Part shown: piece by piece, positions 55,811 through 64,000 of the stretch | How positions within the stretch are numbered: position 1 is the stretch's first letter | Layout of the letters: every line of letters starts with the position of its first letter | Origin: Cladocopium goreaui | Taxonomy: Eukaryota; Sar; Dinophyceae; Suessiales; Symbiodiniaceae | DNA: 64,000 bases | Assembly: GCA_947184155.2 (NCBI GenBank) | Contig: CAMXCT020000891.1 | Span: 348,501-412,500, forward strand | Direction of reading: 5' to 3' | Translations under genes and position numbers: made by a program | Notes under the pieces: generated by a model | What the model was told of the DNA's origin: nothing | Seen by the model: the letters and a program-made list of their open reading frames with translations, nothing else | The model's database searches: none

Positions 55811-56757
55811 GTCTGTCTAAAAACGCTGGGGAGCCGGCTGAGTTTCGAAATGCGAAACGAAACCAAAGGCATCCAAAGACTACTGAATGAGATTGTTGAG
55901 TTTGTTTATGTTTGTTTTCAGGCTATCTCCAGGTGGCCATCTAATGAATCTAATGATTTTCGCTGGTTAACTGGTGTTCTGTACTGTTCCAGTTCCCCAG
56001 CCATGGAAAACTTTGAAGTTCCAGATGTAGAGAGCTCCCAAGTTCCACCTTGCACAAATCCCATCACATCCGTCGTATGCCATCAAATGTTGGGCACGTG
56101 CTGTATGACCGTCCCAGTTCGTAACCGGCCAGTCCGTAGGTTTAAACCATAGTTGGGGGAATTTACCATCAATGCACCTATTTGCAGCTGTCGATTGGAT
56201 TTCAATTAGTTCATGAATTCCTTAAACCTCCTTGGATTTCAATATCTTGTGTAGTGATGTTTCTTTGTCTAAACTTCCAGTTTGTTGCTTCAAAGCTGTG
56301 TTAAAATGTCGCTTAAGTGTATATTTTGTCCGTATTGATTCTATCCATATTAGCGTGTTTCTTCACACCTTCATGGTGGGTGCTTCAAATCTTCACTTCG
56401 CCGTAAGTTTTTGTTGGTGACCCTTATCTTTATTGGCTAAAATGACACACCAAACCATCAAGATTTGTCGAATCGTTGGGCAACAACGGAGGTCCAAATA
56501 TTGTTGTGTTCCAACCGACTATGATATAAAAATGAAAGGAATTGCCTCTGGGTGGTGTATTGAATATACGTATATTAAAACCAAATTTAGTGGGCACACA
56601 AACGCAAACAGGTCTTTGCAAGTCTTGACTGTTGATTCTGCAAAAGTATTGATGATTGAAACCAAGTATCACTTGCAAAGATCCATAAAAGTATTGTCAT
56701 GATTGATTCTTGACTATGGATTATGATGGAGTGTTCTTATGTGTTATTGATTGTTAT

Positions 56758-56859
56758 CTGGTTGGTGGTTTGGAACATGAATTTTATTTTCCCCAATAGC
56801 TGGGATGATGATCCAATCTGACTTTCATATTCTTCAGGGGGGTTGAAACCACCAACCAG
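56758..56859 (+). mobile_element. M2 element with 4-bp duplication
   Basis: CTGGTTGGTGGTTTGGAACA at the left and AAACCACCAACCAG at the right; TTAT flanks both sides. Confidence 0.9.
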
Positions 56860-56908
56860 TTATTATGCACATAAAACACGCAAATTACATGACATGACGC
56901 ATGTCTAG

Positions 56909-57020
56909 TGACTCCCGAGGCTGAGCTGAGTCGGGGCAGCAAGACCCCACACCACTTGACGGGGGAACGTTCGCGGACGCTGACTTCGCGTGATGTGGGG
57001 AGGACCCGGAGGGTTTGCAG
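56909..57020 (+). CDS. Coding-like exon
   Basis: After GCATGTCTAG the frame reads TPEAELSRGSKTPHHLTGER then SRTLTSRDVGRTRRVCS. GC-rich. The donor is uncertain. Ser/Thr/Arg-rich, probably disordered. Confidence 0.4.
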
Positions 57021-58020
57021 CGTGTTTGATGAGTTTATGTGAAGTGTCGAAGGTTCTTTATGCTTCTTTGTTTTGGTTGTTACTAGTAACTTGGTCATGT
57101 CCAATACAGATCGAGTGGTCATTCATTTTTTCCGTTAAGACACTTTTTTGTATTTATTAATATGTATATATACATATTAATTAATATATATATATTCTTT
57201 GGATTTGGTGGGTACTACCCTCCTGACAACAGCACGGCACCTGGAAAAATATTAGGTTCATTCCGTGTTGGTTTTCACCGAAGGGGACATCTGCATTCCA
57301 CTGCATTCCGAACTTAAAGTCCTGAAACCAATCTGGTTGATTGTTTTTTGCGAGTCATTTGTCAATGATCACGGAATGTTGCAAACTCGTGTGGAATTGG
57401 GGATCACATCATGGTAAGCAAACACTCTTGAAAAAAACCAGAAGGTGAATGGCTGACAAACGCTGAGACCACCCACAACTTTGCTTTACTATACTTGTTA
57501 AAACAGAGTAATTATAGCCTACTTATTGTCAGTGAAATCCATTCTTGAATGTTAGGGTTTCTTATGTTTGTAAGCATATGGAATGTGAAGCCTAATTGGC
57601 CCGGAACACTTGTGCCTCCATTGGAATAAACCGATGAAACGGTGGTGTATCCCAATTCCTGCCTTGACATTTGAATGATATTAGGTATGCTTCAATCATG
57701 GTCAGTTTTTCTCCATATGAGCGGCTTCTCACGTCAGTGTGGGTCCAGATTGGGTACGCCTAACATTGGACTGTCAATATATTATGATAGTAGCAAGAAT
57801 GAAGACTTATATATGAATGTTGACCTCTATATCTGAACTTTCATTCCGTCAAAAGGTCCTTGATAGTCAACATATATGATTCTTCATTGAGATATAGATG
57901 TGGAGATATAGATCTATGATTCTTTCATCAATATGTGGGGGTCTCCATAAATGAGGGATCCTTTAAAATGGTTGGTTTATAATGGAAAATCCATCTACAT
58001 CTTTCTTCATACCTTGATAG
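57021..58020. other. No exon seen
   Basis: Intronic DNA without a supported feature apart from a short TA run at about 57160-57195. Confidence 0.45.
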
Positions 58021-58138
58021 TCAACTTGCATCTCCGCTGGCCAACCCATCACTGTGGATCTCCATAGCCCTACTGAAGCCATCACCGGGCCAAGCACCGA
58101 GGTGCGCGATTTGGACTTTGCAGCTTTTGGTTGCGAAG
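58021..58138 (+). CDS. JmjC-like gene exon, GC donor
   Basis: After CCTTGATAG the frame reads STCISAGQPITVDLHSPTEA then ITGPSTEVRDLDFAAFGCE and one base, ending at TGCGAAG|GCCGGG. The spare G joins AC of the next exon to make Asp, giving FGCEDVELPMWDRGHAFVG in frame. The exon may start later. It lies just N-terminal to the metal-binding motif. Confidence 0.6.
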
Positions 58139-58223
58139 GCCGGGTGCAAATGAGGACTTAATCAACTGAAATTTCTGCTTTAAAGGTAAAGAACATGAAT
58201 TTGAGTATCAAAAAAGTGGAATA

Positions 58224-58322
58224 GCATCCAGTAAACTAAGATAGCTATGGAAAATGGCCATTTAGAGTTTGATGATTTACCTCTCAAAAATGGTGATTTT
58301 CCATATTGAATTACCAGGGTAG
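58224..58322 (+). mobile_element. M1 element, degenerate
   Basis: 'agcatccagtaaactaagat' at the left and ATTACCAGGGTA at the right; both termini are worn. Confidence 0.65.
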
Positions 58323-58794
58323 AACCACCAAGAAGAGGTATTGAATCATCACAAATATCGCATTTTGTGGTCATGAATTACGGATGAACATCTCGGTAAG
58401 TCTTTAATTGCCACTATGCAACGGTGTGGTAGTTCCCTATCGAACTGGGTGACAACGTTCCCCAGTCACTTCCCGGGACATCCAAGCAAACCAGTAGCCT
58501 GTTGCCCTCTGCATATAAATTGTGGCCAATTCTTGGTTCCCCATGGAATAGTAAATTAATGCTATATAATGGAAGTTCATAGTTATATCATATTCCATTA
58601 ATGTTAATGTTCCATATAAGTTATATTATATTCCATATAAGTTATATTATATTCCATTATATTCCATTATGCCATTAGTTATACAAGTTAATGTTCCATT
58701 AATGTTTCATTAATGTTCTATGATGTTCCATCTTCTGATTCCCCATGCTTTTCTGCATCGGCACTTTTTTGATGTTTCCCCCGAATTCCCCCAG

Positions 58795-58874
58795 ACGTGG
58801 AGCTGCCAATGTGGGACCGCGGTCATGCTTTCGTTGGCGCCAACGGTGCTGGAAGTTGTCTTCACGTCGATCAG
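58795..58874 (+). CDS. JmjC/cupin-like exon with HxD motif, GC donor
   Basis: After ATTCCCCCAG the frame reads VELPMWDRGHAFVGANGAGS then CLHVDQ. The pattern FVG..G.GS.LHVD is the first metal-binding motif (H-x-D) of JmjC/cupin-type Fe(II)/2-oxoglutarate oxygenases. The donor is GATCAG|GCGCTG in phase 0, matching the next exon. Such enzymes hydroxylate or demethylate proteins; the substrate is unknown. A second GT donor would extend the frame with low-quality sequence (VVDVVETMEI). Confidence 0.65.
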
Positions 58875-59032
58875 GCGCTGGGAGAAGCGGTAGAGCTGGT
58901 GGTGGATGTGGTTGAAACAATGGAGATCTGGGGATGGGTCAAGTTGCCTATGAAATTCTCATATTTATGGGAAAACCATGGGAAAACCTATGGAAATGTC
59001 TATTAAATATCCATGAAATACCATATTATGTT

Positions 59033-59157
59033 CTGGTTGGTGGTTTGGAATGGAACATGGCTGGATTATGACTTTCCAGAAACAGTTGGGAAGAATCACC
59101 CCAACTGACTTTCACTCCATGATTTTTCAGAGGGGGTAGGGCTCAACCACCAACCAG
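59033..59157 (+). mobile_element. M2 element next to an M4-like word
   Basis: CTGGTTGGTGGTTTGGAATG at the left and CAACCACCAACCAG at the right. It follows 'aaatatccatgaaataccat', which also occurs shortly before the M2 copy at 18849. Confidence 0.9.
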
Positions 59158-59547
59158 TAAGGTAATGCCGGTTTTATTGGGTATCGTTTGCATACGGTTG
59201 GGTTTTCACTTAGAGCCATTTAACTGGGGAAAACTGGGATTTAAGTTGGGAAAAGTGTGATAAATTGAATGGGCAACCAGAGGGGAAAACTGGTCCCCCA
59301 TTTTGAACTGTAACAAGTGGATGATATATCTTATGGCAACTGGGTAATCTGGGATATGACATACATTAGAGGTACAGGCTTTTAACCCAGTGAGCAATCC
59401 AGAGTCAAGCCTACTTGGGTGGTACATCCCACCAAGTAAACGGTGAATCATCCAAGCATATTAACCCAAAAATATATGGACATATCCCAGATATACATTG
59501 ATCATAAACCATTTGCTAGTGGGGATGCACATTCTGGTAGAGATCAA

Positions 59548-59652
59548 TACCCTCTGGTAATTTAACATAGCTATTGAAAATGGCCCATTTATAGTTGATT
59601 TACCAATTAAAAATGGTGATTTTCCATAGTTATGTTAGTTTACCAGAGGGTA
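59548..59652 (-). mobile_element. M1 element, inverted
   Basis: TACCCTCTGGTAATTTAACA at the left and GTTTACCAGAGGGTA at the right. Confidence 0.9.
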
Positions 59653-59863
59653 TTTATAAAAACATATTAAAAACAGTATCACTGTATCACAGATCCATTT
59701 TGGCTGGTGAAATCACCATATTTTAGTCATTTAAATCACCATCTTCCCCAAATCATAATTTTCCCTAGGTAAATCACCATTTTCACCAGTAAAATCACAA
59801 TTTCCCTAGGAAAATCGCAATTTTTTCAACAGCAAACTCATCAAAAGACTGCTGTTTTTTCAG

Positions 59864-59909
59864 CTGGCCCTTCAGGCATGGTGGAGCAACATCTCCAAGA
59901 ACTTTGCAG
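59864..59909 (+). CDS. JmjC-like exon, GC donor
   Basis: After GTTTTTTCAG the phase-0 frame reads LALQAWWSNISKNFA and one base, ending at TTTGCAG|GCGGGA. Following LHVDQ it gives the SN..KNF.G stretch expected after the HxD motif in this fold. A further exon is needed before 60979, because the phases do not meet. Confidence 0.6.
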
Positions 59910-59954
59910 GCGGGATGAACCATCCAAGAATTGGTGTACTCAATGACTTACATC

Positions 59955-60100
59955 ATATATATATATATATGTATATAATACATAATATATGATATACATA
60001 TTATGATATGTATATATATAATATATATATTATCATTATATATATAATTATATGTATATGATTTGTATGTATAAAATATGATATACTCTATAATATATAC
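59955..60100. repeat. TA-rich microsatellite
   Basis: TATA and ATATGTATA runs. Confidence 0.85.
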
Positions 60101-60477
60101 CCTAAGGATCCAGCCGTAGCTTCGTAGGAAAGATGACTGGGCTACGATCTATGGGAATAACCTTCTTAGACAGTGTTTGGATCCACAGGGATATATATAT
60201 ATATATACGTATGTGTATGTTGTAAACTGTATATGATATCGTAACTATAGCAATGATACACACATTAGCCCCCAATGCTATATATAGTGATACATATCGC
60301 AAGTAGATATAAGTAAGTAGCATAGTCTGTATTCAATGATACTATAGATTTAAATAGTGTATATCAGAAATAGATATCAAGCAGGTATAAATGGTTAAAC
60401 AATCAATTCAAGCTAGACATGATCGTATTGTGTTGATATATATATACATACACCCGATATATATGTTTTTAAATATA

Positions 60478-60537
60478 CACACATACATACACATACATAC
60501 ATACATACATACATACATACATACATACATACATACA

Positions 60538-60566
<29 letters not shown>
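60478..60566 (+). repeat. (ACAT)n tetranucleotide repeat
   Basis: About 20 tandem ACAT units. Confidence 0.95.
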
Positions 60567-60568
<2 letters not shown>

Positions 60569-60651
60569 GTATATTAATGATTAGTGAATCAAATATTGTG
60601 TATCAACATATATTGGTGTCATGTTTCATATGACATATCAAACAATATATA

Positions 60652-60682
<31 letters not shown>

Positions 60683-60978
60683 ACATACTTGTTACCCTGT
60701 ATACCATAGATCTAGATAGTACGGTTCACCTTTCTCAGAACTCTTACCAACCAGACTTATTCACCAGATACTATAAGCATGATCCTGCGAGGTGTTGTTC
60801 GTGACAATAATCGTTGGACCAAAAACTTTGGTACCAGTGTTTGACCTTCAGGCAATTCTTGGCATGGCAAGATATGCCAACCCAACGGCCAAGCCAGTTT
60901 TTTAATGATTGGTGTGGGCGGAAATCGGCCGATTTCACCCCCCGTGTTTGATGACGGTACCGTACGCATCCGTTGCAG

Positions 60979-61063
60979 GGTATAAACTGGTGGCACTGTT
61001 GCTTGGACCTGGAAAGTCTGGCGGTGTGGCTGGGAACAAGACAAATTGATCCTTTGGGAGATG
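60979..61063 (+). CDS. JmjC-like exon with WWH motif
   Basis: After CCGTTGCAG the frame reads GINWWHCCLDLESLAVWLGT then RQIDPLGD and ends at GAGATG|GTAAGT. WWH..LDLE.LAV matches the second metal-ligand region of JmjC domains (WWH.V.NLE.S.AV). This is strong support for the family call when read with LHVD at 58795. Confidence 0.75.
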
Positions 61064-61094
61064 GTAAGTTTTCGAAGATGTTGACAATACCATT

Positions 61095-61198
61095 TACCCT
61101 CTGGTAATTTAACATCACTATGGAAAATCACCATTTATAGTGAAATTTCCCATGAAAAATTGTGATTTCCCATAGTTATGTTAAATTACCAGAGGGTA
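61095..61198 (-). mobile_element. M1 element, inverted
   Basis: TACCCTCTGGTAATTTAACA at the left and AATTACCAGAGGGTA at the right; 31 bases after the WWH exon. Confidence 0.9.
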
Positions 61199-62532
61199 AA
61201 TGAATTTGCAGGTGGTTTTTTAGGTGATACTTGTTGATAACACTTGGATGTTGACAATGAAACCCACCATTTCCAGTATGGATGTTGCATTTAACAAATT
61301 TTGAGGGAAGCAAATTGTGTCGCCATCACATATTTTTTTCTCTGTACGGGGAGCCAAGGAGTTTCTAAGATTTTTCCAATCATAGCTACAATATTTTGAA
61401 TAAAAAGGGCGCTCAAATTTGCAAACGTTTGGAAATCAACCAAACTACATATCAACATATCAACCAATCCAACAAATTATTGCCAAAACCACAGATAATA
61501 CTCGTATTGGAGAACCACAGCAACAAGAGACTCCATATTCAGCATGCAAATTGACATAGCACATCCCTTCAAACATACAACAAATTATAGACACAAGTGT
61601 CCTGCCTTTAATGAATTCATGGTTTTCTTGAATCACCCTCCTGTAAAACCATGGTTTTCCACCTTGTGACATGTTTTTGCATGTTTACCCCAGGGTAACC
61701 ATTAAAAAAAATAGGGTGGAATGGTAATATCATTCAAATATCATGGGAAAATAATGTTATTAACCAGTCAACCATCAGTCAACCATCAGTCAATCATCAC
61801 GATTCTTCTTGATATTCTCACCAAGTTTTATAGGTGCATCAAGTCAAGTAATATCCCATCTCTACTGGTTGAAGCACCATCTAATTCACCAATCACCATG
61901 GGTTGAAATATGTTGAAATGGTAATATCATGGGAATATAATGGTATTAACCTTTAATATATTACACTACAATTACCATTATTTCCATGTTATCCAGGAAT
62001 ACCATGGATAACATGTACTATGACAATCTATGACATGTATTATATACCATTGCGAAATTATGGTTTTAATGAAGTATTATGATACCCTGGGAATATAATG
62101 GTGCTAACCTTCACAATATTTCATTAAAGCAAATCATCATCAACCACCATCAACCAATCGTCACGATTTGTCATGCTGTCATTAAACAAACAATACCTAC
62201 ATCAGGCATCTCATCCCATCTCATACGGGTTGACTATATTTATCTAGTTCAAAGATCGGTTAATAACTATGGTACCAATATTATTTGTCATACTCACCAT
62301 TCTGTGGGGGTTTCCATACTAAGTCACGGATGCCAAGGTCACCATGAAACCTCATGGGTTTTGAAAAACCCCGTGAACCATAGACCGATATATTATATCT
62401 ACCATAAACCATAGTTATTTGAGTTATAACATGTTATAACCCCTAAAAAATGTAGCATCTACCAGATCTACCATAGTCATTTGTCATAACCATTGTATAC
62501 CAACCATTCAAAGCCCCAAAAATCAACGCCAG
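61199..62532. other. Intronic, no exon seen
   Basis: Two copies of 'tatcatgggaa.ataatg.tattaacc' lie at about 61739 and 61925. A missing exon may lie here, since phases 61063 and 62533 do not join. Confidence 0.45.
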
Positions 62533-62640
62533 TTCCAAAGGTGGGGCCCGGGCGCTGCGCCCGAAGCCCTGAAGCTCTCCACACAACTCTTCCGCAGGCG
62601 CATTAAACATGGGGAGTTCGCCAAAGAAACTCTGAGTTGA
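62533..62640 (+). CDS. Likely terminal exon of the JmjC-like gene
   Basis: After CAACGCCAG the frame reads FQRWGPGAAPEALKLSTQLF then RRRIKHGEFAKETLS and stops at TGA. A basic helix at the C terminus would be normal after a JmjC core. The link to 60979 is by position and strand only. A minus-strand frame of 101 codons covers the same place and is taken as a shadow. Confidence 0.5.
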   Translation, partial: FQRWGPGAAPEALKLSTQLFRRRIKHGEFAKETLS

Positions 62641-63063
62641 AGCGTGGAACACATGGAAAACATGATTGTTTAATGGGCTGTAAGCCAAAATTGAGGGAAA
62701 TTGAATGGGACTTAACCATGAAGTATAAGGAGTTCTATTGGTTTTCACTTTGTGACAATTAAATGATGAGTGATGGTCGATTGGTGAATTCGATGGTCAG
62801 ATGGGTTTTGACTTGATTTTGCTCGAAAAGATGATGTCACAGAAAATTCAGCATGAAGATTTTTGGAGGTAAATCATTAGATGGTTTTCATCATTATAAC
62901 GATGGTCGATTGCACCATCATTAGATGGTTTTCCTTGATTAGACATTGTGCAATCCAGGGGATTATGTGGGATGAAAGGAGGAGGTTTGCCAACCAGTTC
63001 ACTGGGATGGTGTGGTATTTTTTGCTTGAACAGATTCACCAAAAAAGGCACGGACAGAAAGAG

Positions 63064-64000
63064 ATGACGGACGGTCTGAGTTTTGCCCCAAGCATTTTGG
63101 ACACTTCAAATTTGGTGACTGCTGCAATGGGCCAGCAGATGCTGCAAGTATGTATAGCTTTGCCAAGTGGCCGAAATGAGAACCTGTCAGTTCCGAAGTC
63201 CTCCAAAGTCGGGGACTTGAAGGTTCTGGCGCAAAAGGCCTTTGGACAGGGTTTTGTCAAACTGGTCACGGTGGAAGGTCAGGTTCTGACTCCCAGCAAG
63301 TCTCTGGATGCAGTTGGCATTCAAGATGGAGATAACCTCGTGGCCATTGCCCAACAAACAAAGTTGGCAGCAACAGGTGAATGAAGCGTTTGCGCTGTGG
63401 TGCTGCGGGGGTCATGGGCTGGTTACATGGGGCAGTGCCAATTCTGGTGGAAACAGCTCCAGTGCCCAAGAGAAATTCATCAGGGTGCGGGAGATTCAGG
63501 GCACAGGTGCTGCTTTTGCTGCAATCCTGGCAGATGGACCTGTTGTCACATGGGGCTATCCAGACTCGGGTGGTGACAACTCAAAAGTCCAAGGTAAGCT
63601 CCAGAATGTAAAGCAGATTAAGGCCACATGCGTCGCTTTTGCTGCAATCGTGGCAGACGGATCTGTTGTTACATGGGGAAATCCAGACTTGGGTGGCAAC
63701 AGCGCTGAAGTCCAAAGTCAACTCCGGAATGTGCAACAGATTCAGGCTACAAATGGAGCTTTTGCTGCAATCCTGGCAGATGGGTCCGTTGTTACCTGGG
63801 GCGACCGACGCTCTGGTGGTGATAGCTCTGAAGTACAACACCAGCTCCGGAATGTGCTTGAGATTCAGTCCACGGCTACTGCTTTTGCTGCAATCCTGGC
63901 AGATGGGGCTGTTCTCACATGGGGCCGCGGACTGTATGGTGGGGACAGTTCAAAAGTCCAAGGTCAGCTCCGGAATGTGCAACAGATTCAGGCTACAAAT
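63064..64000 (+). CDS. Gene D: ubiquitin-like + RCC1-like WG-repeat protein (partial, frameshift)
   Basis: From ATG 63064 a frame of 107 residues contains a Ubl fold (LQVCIALPSGRNENLSVPKS; KVGDLKVLAQKAF; VGIQDGDNLVAI) and stops at 63384. From about 63380 a frame one base over reads EAFALWCCGG and then 41-residue repeats with WG: VTWGSANSGGNSS, VTWGYPDSGGDNS, VTWGNPDLGGNS, VTWGDRRSGGDSS and LTWGRGLYGGDSS, running off the window. The tryptophans lie 123 bases apart (63428, 63551, 63674, 63797, 63920). Similar Ubl-plus-repeat proteins in dinoflagellates are often labelled HERC-like ligases, but no HECT domain is visible here. The one-base shift is a true lesion, a sequencing error or an unrecognised intron. 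The start could also be the Met at 63127 or 63139. Confidence 0.75.

Noticed and set aside
60757-61134. 125-codon minus-strand frame
   Set aside because: Lies opposite the WWH exon and includes the M1 element; the + strand reading has a recognised motif.
1-64000. tRNA, rRNA or organellar genes
   Set aside because: No cloverleaf, rRNA core or organelle gene sequence was recognised by eye; a tRNAscan or Rfam search would be needed to exclude small RNAs.

Overview
The window looks like nuclear DNA of a dinoflagellate, most likely a member of the Suessiales/Symbiodiniaceae group. The reasons are: very short coding exons (28-152 bases) separated by introns of 0.4-3 kb; several introns that only close in frame if a GC 5' splice site is used; proteins that pair an N-terminal ubiquitin-like (Ubl) fold with long ankyrin (ANK) or RCC1-like (WG) repeats; every recognisable gene on the + strand; and very many short inverted-repeat elements. 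No rRNA, tRNA, plasmid or bacterial feature was recognised. Species cannot be fixed without a search. All splice sites below are predictions from reading frame and motif.

Layout. 0-2.5 kb: coding-like exons and a decayed hAT-type transposase ending in an acidic tail. 2.9-6.8 kb: satellite territory, with a tandem array of a palindromic core (2873-4255), an 808-bp terminal-inverted-repeat (TIR) element carrying a 45-bp minisatellite and flanked by a 9-bp direct repeat (5430-6237), and a long CAT/CCTCAT microsatellite. 8.2-10.5 kb: gene A, a two-exon Ubl + ANK gene. 11.4-26.9 kb: gene X, a chain of at least 15 small exons; from 15402 to 23575 the exons join in consistent phase and encode a helical segment, a small ELNG/LPDGD domain and beta-rich segments of unknown function. 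27.8-29.2 kb: gene B, an intronless Ubl + ANK gene. 30.8-41.9 kb: further isolated coding exons that may continue gene X. 45.1-48.3 kb: gene C, a Ubl + ANK gene with twelve 201-bp units and a frameshift. 48.9-62.6 kb: more small exons; the last ones (58021-62640) encode a JmjC/cupin-like domain (LHVD and WWH motifs) and end in a stop codon. 63.1 kb to the window end: gene D, Ubl + 41-residue WG repeats, apparently frameshifted between the two domains and running off the window.

The non-coding DNA is dominated by named-here families of short palindromic elements: M1 (about 105 bp, CCCTCTGGTAA...TTACCAGAGGG, more than 20 copies), M2 (about 110 bp, CTGGTTGGTGGTTT...AACCACCAACCAG, 12 copies), M3 (about 97 bp, 2 copies), M5 (about 135 bp, 3 copies, one blown up by an internal tandem repeat) and M6 (3 copies). 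The main point of interest is that the M1 and M2 termini are of the form CTGGT...ACCAG, so the inverted repeat itself places CTG|GT at one end and CCAG| at the other, whichever way the element lands. One M2 copy and one M1 copy abut coding exons exactly where a splice donor is needed. This makes both families candidates for orientation-independent introner-like elements, although no copy is clearly bounded by coding sequence on both sides here.

Genes A-D share one plan (an N-terminal Ubl of about 80 residues, then tandem recognition repeats) with strong internal homogenisation, suggesting a rapidly changing family of ubiquitin-linked adaptor proteins.
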